Part shown: in pieces, positions 7,461 to 10,792 of the stretch
Layout: each line of letters opens with the position of its first letter
How positions within the stretch are numbered: position 1 is the stretch's first letter
Source of the DNA: JANMDU01 sp043777675
Lineage (GTDB): Bacteria > Pseudomonadota > Gammaproteobacteria > Burkholderiales > Burkholderiaceae_C
Length of the DNA: 10,792 nucleotides
Reading direction: 5' to 3'
Assembly (NCBI GenBank): GCA_043777675.1
Contig: JAYWHR010000044.1
Coordinates: forward strand, 1-10,792
Notes under the pieces: model-generated
Databases searched by the model: none
Told to the model about the DNA's origin: nothing
Seen by the model: only the letters and a program-made list of their open reading frames with translations
Position numbers and translations under genes: made by a program

Positions 7461-7496
7461 AGTTCAGAGCTGTGCCGCGCTCTGCTGCTTTGAACT
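7461..7496. repeat. Hairpin between IS and kdp region
   Basis: A 6-bp perfect stem CAGAGC/GCTCTG (7465-7470 with 7479-7484) has an 8-base loop. An outer pair AGTTC/GAACT (7461-7465 with 7492-7496) partly overlaps the inner stem. On the minus strand it is followed by AACTAAAAAGC with no T-run, so it is not a convincing intrinsic terminator. It may be a remnant of whatever preceded the IS insertion. Confidence 0.4.
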
Positions 7497-7564
7497 CTTT
7501 GTCTTGTAGTTCAACGAATGAAAGCCAGCCAAGGTGATCCTTTGACTGTGCGCTCGCCGGTGAT

Positions 7565-7579
7565 GAATGAAGTGGACCC
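7565..7579 (-). repeat. IS right terminal inverted repeat with GAA target duplication
   Basis: The target-site copy GAA (7565-7567) is followed by the IS terminus TGAAGTGGACCC (7568-7579). The orfB stop at 7624 lies about 56 bases inside this end. Confidence 0.85.
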
Positions 7580-7623
7580 CATCATCAAGACAGATTTGAG
7601 GACAGTTTAAGTTGCACTTGATT

Positions 7624-8628
7624 TCACACAGCTGAACAGCGCTGCCCTGATTCATCAATCACATCGTGCATTATCCCTGCGATAGGCTGCAAGTCTGGTG
7701 AGCGTAGCGAAACAGGCTTGCAGCCCATCGCGCGCGTATATTTATCCACGATCACCGCCCCGCCGCCTACGCCACTTACGTACACCAAGTCTGGCGTTTG
7801 GTTGCCCAGCCCTTGGTGTGCTCGTTCGTTGTTGTAGAAGGCAAAGTACCTGGTCAGCCCAATGAGCAATTGCCCCATATCGGCGTAGCCATGCAGGTAC
7901 ACGTCCTCATGTTTGACGCTGCGCCACAAGCGCTCTACAAATATGTTGTCAAACGCACGGCCTCGTCCATCCATGCTGATGGCGGTTGCCTCGCGCTTGA
8001 GCACCCCCGTGAAGGCCTCGCTGGTGAACTGCGCGCCTTGGTCGCTGTTGAACACCTCAGGTTTGCCATGCGCACGCATTGCATCCTCAAGGCAATCCAC
8101 GCAGAACACAGCCTCCATGGTGTTGCTGATGCGCCAGCTGAGCACCCGCCGCGAGTACCAGTCGATGATTGCCACCAAGTAGGCAAAGCCATTGGCCAGA
8201 CGGATGTAGGTGATGTCGGTGCTCCAGACTTGATTGACGCGCACCACGGGTACGCCACGCAGCAAATACGGGTACACCTTGTGTTGTGGATGCGCCCGGC
8301 TAGTATTTGGCCCCGGCGCCATGCCAGCCAGACCCATTGAACGCATGAGGCGCTGTGTCCGTTTGCGGTTGACCTTGTGCCCACAACGGCCCAGATACAC
8401 CACCATCTTGCGGCTGCCGTAGAACGGGTGGCGCGTGTACTCCTCGTCGATTAAGCGTTTGATCACCTCATCGCCTTCGCAGGCAGATTTACGCTTGCGC
8501 TGGGCATAGACGGTGGTACGCACGACACTGGCCAGTACACATTGGCGCTTTTGCGTCACATCGCTGTGCGCACCAATCCAACTGCGCCGCGTCATGGCAG
8601 GCTGATCCCGGACTTTTTTTTGAGCCAA
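7624..8628 (-). CDS. IS3-family transposase OrfB (made as OrfAB by -1 frameshift)
   Basis: This is the DDE transposase catalytic part. Residue numbers count from the codon at 8628. An HTH-like N-terminal region with HPFYGSRKM (67-75) and VNRKRTQRLMRSMGL (86-100) leads into the rve domain. Catalytic residues are Asp138 (WSTDITYI), Asp196 (FNSDQGAQFTS) and Glu232 (VERLWRSVKHED), giving the DD(35)E spacing typical of the family. The C-terminal tail after GLGNQTPD includes GGGAVIVDKY, seen in some relatives. The TTG at 8628 is only the most upstream start-like codon; the normal product is expected from a -1 shift out of orfA at the A8 run. No damage is seen, so the enzyme is probably active. Confidence 0.92.
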   Translation of the reverse strand: MAQKKVRDQPAMTRRSWIGAHSDVTQKRQCVLASVVRTTVYAQRKRKSACEGDEVIKRLIDEEYTRHPFYGSRKMVVYLGRCGHKVNRKRTQRLMRSMGLAGMAPGPNTSRAHPQHKVYPYLLRGVPVVRVNQVWSTDITYIRLANGFAYLVAIIDWYSRRVLSWRISNTMEAVFCVDCLEDAMRAHGKPEVFNSDQGAQFTSEAFTGVLKREATAISMDGRGRAFDNIFVERLWRSVKHEDVYLHGYADMGQLLIGLTRYFAFYNNERAHQGLGNQTPDLVYVSGVGGGAVIVDKYTRAMGCKPVSLRSPDLQPIAGIMHDVIDESGQRCSAV

Positions 8629-8891
8629 TCCAACTCCATCTTCAGCCGCCCAATCTCGCCGTATAGTCGATCCGGTGCGCTGTGCGCGGCAATCGGCTGG
8701 GGGCCTCGCTTGCCTTCAAATAGAGTTTTGGCTTGTGCCTGAATTTCCCTCTTCCATTGCCCCACCTGCACCGGGTGAACCCCGTACTCTTGGCCTATTT
8801 GGTTGACTGTCTTGACCCCACGTACCGCTTCCAAGCCTACCTTGGCCTTGAACTCCGGCAAATGCGTGCTGCGCTTTTTTGATTCACTCAT
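8592..8891 (-). CDS. IS3-family transposase OrfA (helix-turn-helix protein)
   Basis: This 99-residue OrfA has an N-terminal helix-turn-helix (about 12-50, LPEFKAKVGLEAVRG...YGVHPVQVGQWKREI) followed by an amphipathic, leucine-rich helix (about 75-93, YGEIGRLKMELDWLKKK) that normally mediates dimerisation. It binds the IS ends and regulates transposition. The ATG at 8891 has AAGGG about 7 bases upstream. The 3' end overlaps orfB by 37 bases, and the slippery run sits at its LKKK codons. Confidence 0.92.
   Translation of the reverse strand: MSESKKRSTHLPEFKAKVGLEAVRGVKTVNQIGQEYGVHPVQVGQWKREIQAQAKTLFEGKRGPQPIAAHSAPDRLYGEIGRLKMELDWLKKKSGISLP
8614..8621 (-). promoter_or_regulatory. Programmed -1 ribosomal frameshift site (A8)
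   Basis: On the minus strand CTC is followed by eight A and GTCC, at the orfA codons for Leu-Lys-Lys-Lys. Slipping back one base on A-AAA-AAG moves ribosomes into the orfB frame (KVRDQPAMT). This is the standard way IS3-family elements make the OrfAB fusion transposase. Confidence 0.8.
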
Positions 8892-8944
8892 GACGTACCC
8901 TTTTCTTTTGACAGTGTCCTACTTAAACTGCTGTCTCAAATTCA

Positions 8945-8959
8945 GGGTCCACTTCAGAA
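8945..8959 (-). repeat. IS left terminal inverted repeat with GAA target duplication
   Basis: The terminus GGGTCCACTTCA (8945-8956) is the exact complement of the other end and is followed by the second GAA copy (8957-8959). It lies about 65 bases upstream of the orfA start, in the region where the transposase promoter would be expected. Confidence 0.85.
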
Positions 8960-9025
8960 TTGTCGTCTACATCGCTGGTCATCAGTGTTGGCCAAGTCCA
9001 CACTGTCGCGGACAGGTTCGACCTA

Positions 9026-9313
9026 TCAAGCAAACGCCATCCGCTGCACGCCATCCAGATCAAGCGTCTGCCGAGCTTGCCACAAGTCATATTGATCCTG
9101 CATGGCAAGCCAGCTCTCGGGCGAGCGGCCTAGAGTCTTAGACAAGCGCAGCGCCATCTCAGGGCTCACGCCGCTTTGCCCAAGCAGCAAGCGATTCAGC
9201 GTCGATGCTGCAACGCCTAAAGCCAGCGCCAGCTCGCGCCCGCTGTAATTGCTGGGGCCAAGATAAATCTCTTGAATGAACGCGCCGGGGTGGGGAGGGT
9301 TATGCATCAACAT
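9026..9313 (-). CDS. higA: HigA-family antitoxin (XRE-type HTH), apparently without its toxin
   Basis: This 95-residue protein begins MLMHNPPHPGAFIQEIYL, the characteristic opening of HigA/VapI antitoxins. It has an XRE helix-turn-helix at about residues 24-62 (SGRELALALGVAASTLNRLL...SPEMALRLSKTLG) and the usual C-terminal SWLAMQDQYDLWQAR. HigA neutralises the HigB mRNA interferase and represses its own operon. The length is normal. The ATG at 9313 overlaps a TGA that ends a higB remnant, with GAGGA (9323-9327) inside that remnant as ribosome site; an in-frame ATG at 9307 is an alternative. HigB would be expected just upstream, but only about eight codons of it remain. The gene is therefore an orphan antitoxin here, possibly still able to act as a repressor or to neutralise a toxin encoded elsewhere. 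Confidence 0.9.
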   Translation of the reverse strand: MLMHNPPHPGAFIQEIYLGPSNYSGRELALALGVAASTLNRLLLGQSGVSPEMALRLSKTLGRSPESWLAMQDQYDLWQARQTLDLDGVQRMAFA

Positions 9314-9339
9314 CAGTGGTAGTCCTCATCATCAATCAC
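9313..9339 (-). pseudogene. higB: 3' remnant of a higB-type toxin gene
   Basis: Immediately before the antitoxin start, in the TGATG overlap typical of higBA, eight codons read VIDDEDYH and then TGA. Many HigB (RelE-fold) toxins end in a string such as ...YEDYH next to the antitoxin start, so this is best read as the last codons of a deleted toxin gene. The frame is closed by a TAA at 9340-9342. The motif is short, so the identification rests on motif plus position. Confidence 0.6.
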
Positions 9340-9378
9340 TTAAACATTACCCAATTGCTTTTGATCTTGATCGGTCAT
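9340..9378 (-). pseudogene. hsdM: 5' remnant of a type I restriction-modification methyltransferase (hsdM-like)
   Basis: An ATG at 9378 overlaps the stop of the upstream nuclease-like gene (ATGA) and opens MTDQDQKQLG, very like the first residues of many HsdM proteins (MTDQ...QLGKTLW). After ten matching codons the similarity stops and a TAA follows two codons later (NV, stop at 9340-9342). DUF1016 genes are often found inside type I restriction operons next to hsdM, which supports the reading. It appears that a deletion removed the rest of hsdM and whatever lay between it and the end of higB. Confidence 0.55.
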
Positions 9379-10448
9379 GGTTGGTCTTCTTTGTGTTCAT
9401 CAGCGCGGCTTGGCGTATCAGTCAGATTGCCAATCACGCGCTTTTCTCGCTCGATCTCAGCCGTCAGTTCCTGTTCAGTGGGCAGAATGCGCTGATATTT
9501 CGAGGCAAAAAGCTGCTGGTTCTCTTTGATCACCGAGTATTTGACCACCGTCTCATCCTTGCTGTCGCAAAGAATGATGCCAATCGTTGGGTTATCGTCT
9601 TCGCCGCGCTTTAAGTCATCAAACATGCGCACATACATATCCATTTGGCCAATATCTTGGTGGCTGAGCTTGCCTGTTTTCAAATCGATGATCACGAAGC
9701 ATTTGAGCAAGTAGTTATAAAACACCAGATCGAGGAAGAAATGGCTTGTCTCGGTGCTGATGCGCATTTGCCGCGCCACAAATGAGAAGCCCTTGCCCAG
9801 CTCCAGCAAGAATTTTTGCAGCTCATCAATAATCGCTTGCTCCAGCTGGCTCTCTTTGATTTGCGCTGCTTCGGGCAGCTGCAAAAACTCCAACACATAC
9901 GGGTCTTTAATGAAATCACCCAGCTCACCAGCCCTTGCCGCAGCGGCCTCGGCTTCACCGCCGTCCTCTGCTTCAGCCTCACCTGCCTTGCCTTGAGAAG
10001 ACAGCAAACGCTGAAAGCTGTGCGTTTCAATATTGCGCTCTAGCTGCCGCACGCTCCATTGCTGCGCCGCAGCTTCCGCCAAATAATGAGTCCTAGCCTG
10101 CGGCGCTTCCACGCGCATGATCAGCCGATTGTGGCTCCAGCTCAATTTGCTACACAGCGTGTAGCAAATTGCCTGATCGGGATAGGTCAGGTAAAACTGA
10201 CGGAAATTGCGCAGGTTTGCATAAGAAAACCCCTTGCCAAAGCTCTCTGAGAGCTCTTTAGACAGATTCTCAAGCAATCTCTGTCCATAAGCCGCGCGCG
10301 CTTTGCCTTGCTGCTCCTCTTGCACAATCCGCTGACCAATCAGCCAGTAAGCTTCCACCATGGCCGAATTCACAGCTGAGCGCGCCTTACCGCGCGCCAG
10401 CTCCAAAATGCTTTTGATATCGGCGTGAAAAGTAGTCAGTTCGATCAT
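9375..10448 (-). CDS. DUF1016/YhcG-type PD-(D/E)XK nuclease domain protein
   Basis: This 357-residue protein has the two DUF1016 parts: an N-terminal helical domain (about 5-150; NSAMVEAYWLIGQRI, GKGFSYANLRNFRQFYLTYP, LSWSHNRLIMRVE, WSVRQLERNI), an Ala/Glu/Gly-rich linker (151-176), and a C-terminal nuclease fold with Asp240 (FFLDLVFYN), the Asp255-Leu-Lys257 of IIDLKTGKL, and GQMDMYV and GIILCDSKDE. These match the PD-(D/E)XK pattern. Family members are often located in restriction-modification or other defence loci; the precise role of most is unproven. The ATG at 10448 is preferred because family proteins begin near this point; a TTG-initiated extension to 10514 adds 22 residues of low plausibility. 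No strong ribosome site precedes 10448. Its stop overlaps the hsdM-like start by ATGA, so it was once in an operon with it. Confidence 0.9.
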   Translation of the reverse strand: MIELTTFHADIKSILELARGKARSAVNSAMVEAYWLIGQRIVQEEQQGKARAAYGQRLLENLSKELSESFGKGFSYANLRNFRQFYLTYPDQAICYTLCSKLSWSHNRLIMRVEAPQARTHYLAEAAAQQWSVRQLERNIETHSFQRLLSSQGKAGEAEAEDGGEAEAAAARAGELGDFIKDPYVLEFLQLPEAAQIKESQLEQAIIDELQKFLLELGKGFSFVARQMRISTETSHFFLDLVFYNYLLKCFVIIDLKTGKLSHQDIGQMDMYVRMFDDLKRGEDDNPTIGIILCDSKDETVVKYSVIKENQQLFASKYQRILPTEQELTAEIEREKRVIGNLTDTPSRADEHKEDQP

Positions 10449-10638
10449 GGTGTTTTGTGTCGCTGCGTTATTGGCGAAGGTATCCCTTGCACATCTTTTT
10501 GATCGTAACGCCAAAAGGCCGATGAACTGTCAGACGCATCGCATGCACTGTATGCCCGGGGGAGCTCACGGTCGCGCCAAGCCGCTAGCTCTTAGCTTCG
10601 ATTGTCCTTAAACGTTACAAACCGCCATCGCTCTGGGT

Positions 10639-10695
10639 ACTATAGATTCAATAGCGCTCTGCGCAGTATTTACGCCGGCTATCTGCCAAAAACGC
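10639..10695 (+). repeat. Interspersed palindromic repeat, copy 2
   Basis: This copy has a CTAT...ATAG palindrome (10640-10654) followed by TACGCCGGCTATCTGCC (10671-10687). Orientation and internal spacing are the same as in copy 1 at 7358-7415, with TATA and TACGCCGGCTA 30 bases apart in both. Confidence 0.5.
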
Positions 10696-10751
10696 CTGAT
10701 TAGCCATCTGCCTCAGACCGTGATTTGCGTTTTCAGGGGAAATGACATAAA

Positions 10752-10767
10752 CTGTATAAATATCCAG
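10752..10767 (+). promoter_or_regulatory. LexA-like SOS box overlapping a putative -10
   Basis: CTGTATAAATATCCAG fits the LexA operator CTGT-N8-ACAG with one mismatch and an AT-rich centre. TATAAA within it (10755-10760) could be the -10 of the promoter of the gene starting at 10789, 22 bases beyond the box. That is the usual layout for LexA repression. The downstream gene cannot be seen. Confidence 0.6.
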
Positions 10768-10788
10768 TTTTCTATTGAGGTGACGACA

Positions 10789-10792
10789 ATGT
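10789..10792 (+). CDS. Start of a plus-strand gene running off the window
   Basis: Only ATG and one base are visible. The call rests on GAGGTG (10777-10782) placed 6 bases before the ATG and on the LexA-like box and -10 upstream. Nothing can be said about the product except that it is probably DNA-damage inducible. Confidence 0.45.

Larger units (their letters stand above)
7192..7567. other. Intergenic region between the kdp operon and the IS3 element
   Basis: This 376-base stretch has no intact gene. Going away from kdp it holds the putative KdpE operator and promoter, an AT-rich segment (7297-7322), an 8-bp tandem repeat (7324-7339), one copy of an interspersed repeat (about 7358-7415), a hairpin (7461-7496), and the flank of the IS target site. 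On the minus strand, 7377-7456 can be read as a short protein-like stretch ending IAKYAA with a stop, but it has no start or ribosome site and falls on the repeat, so it is not called as a gene. Confidence 0.7.
7568..8956 (-). mobile_element. Complete IS3-family insertion sequence, about 1.39 kb
   Basis: The element has perfect 12-bp terminal inverted repeats (TGAAGTGGACCC at 7568-7579 and its complement at 8945-8956), weaker similarity continuing inward (GACAG, TTTGAG and AGTTTAAGT shared near both ends), and a 3-bp target duplication GAA at 7565-7567 and 8957-8959. Inside are orfA and orfB with a programmed-frameshift signal. All parts needed for transposition appear intact, and the preserved duplication suggests a simple insertion. 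It transcribes toward the kdp operon. Confidence 0.93.
7459..8982 (-). pseudogene. Possible short ORF split by the IS (tentative)
   Basis: If the IS (7568-8956) and one copy of the GAA duplication are removed, bases 8982-8957 join 7564-7459 into an ORF of 43 codons. It starts MTSDVDDNSS, contains DHLGWLSFVELQDKEFK and ends ALN with TAA at 7459-7461. I do not recognise it. There is no strong ribosome site, and a second frame across the same junction is also open for some distance, so this could be non-coding sequence. It lies directly downstream of the antitoxin gene on the same strand. Confidence 0.2.
10449..10788. other. Intergenic region at the right end
   Basis: This 340-base region has no convincing gene. 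It holds the upstream region of the DUF1016 gene (no clear sigma-70 promoter recognised), a palindrome-rich stretch around 10535-10565, copy 2 of the interspersed repeat (10639-10695), and the control region of a plus-strand gene beginning at 10789. Confidence 0.7.

Noticed and set aside
7461..7496. Intrinsic terminator
   Set aside because: There is a stem-loop, but no T-run follows it on either strand.
7464..7658. 64-codon minus-strand frame across the IS end
   Set aside because: It spans the IS terminus and overlaps orfB; the translation has no recognisable features and its start lies inside the IS.
8923..9108. 61-codon minus-strand frame overlapping higA and the IS end
   Set aside because: It overlaps higA in another frame and terminates within the IS. 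Only its middle part is kept, as a tentative IS-interrupted ORF.

Overview
The window looks like a chromosomal segment of a betaproteobacterium, probably Burkholderiales and plausibly Comamonadaceae. The grounds are protein style (KdpA, KdpB and KdpC, IS3-family transposases), moderately high GC, and a pair of short TATA-containing palindromic intergenic repeats that resemble ones I associate with that family. No rRNA, tRNA or CRISPR array was seen. Almost everything lies on the minus strand.

Layout from left to right. (1) Positions 1-468 hold the 3' end of an IS3-family insertion sequence (plus-strand transposase, right terminus at about 468). It has cut the 3' end off kdpD. (2) Positions 438-7191 hold a potassium-uptake operon read right to left: an unnamed 34-aa membrane peptide, kdpF, kdpA, kdpB, kdpC and a truncated kdpD. 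Neighbouring genes overlap by 1 to 4 bases or lie 12 to 16 bases apart, so translation is probably coupled along the operon. KdpFABC is the high-affinity K+-pumping P-type ATPase. The sensor KdpD stops just before its histidine-kinase core, so the normal KdpD/KdpE relay should be broken unless the rest is supplied elsewhere. (3) Positions 7192-7567 form the upstream region, with a likely KdpE operator (helically phased TTTACG repeats), an interspersed repeat and a hairpin. (4) Positions 7568-8956 are a complete second IS3-family element of about 1.39 kb, with 12-bp perfect terminal inverted repeats, a GAA target duplication and an A8 slippery site joining orfA and orfB. (5) Positions 9026-10448 are a remnant defence island: an intact HigA-type antitoxin, the last eight codons of a higB-type toxin, the first ten codons of an hsdM-type methyltransferase, and a complete DUF1016/YhcG PD-(D/E)XK nuclease-like gene. 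(6) Positions 10449-10792 are intergenic. They carry a second copy of the interspersed repeat and a LexA-like SOS box just ahead of a start codon that runs off the right edge.

The most informative points are the scars. An IS has clipped KdpD precisely at the HisKA boundary. A deletion junction has fused the start of a type I restriction-modification methyltransferase gene to the end of a toxin gene, leaving an antitoxin without its toxin. The unnamed 34-aa ORF at the head of the kdp operon is the best candidate for an undescribed functional component.
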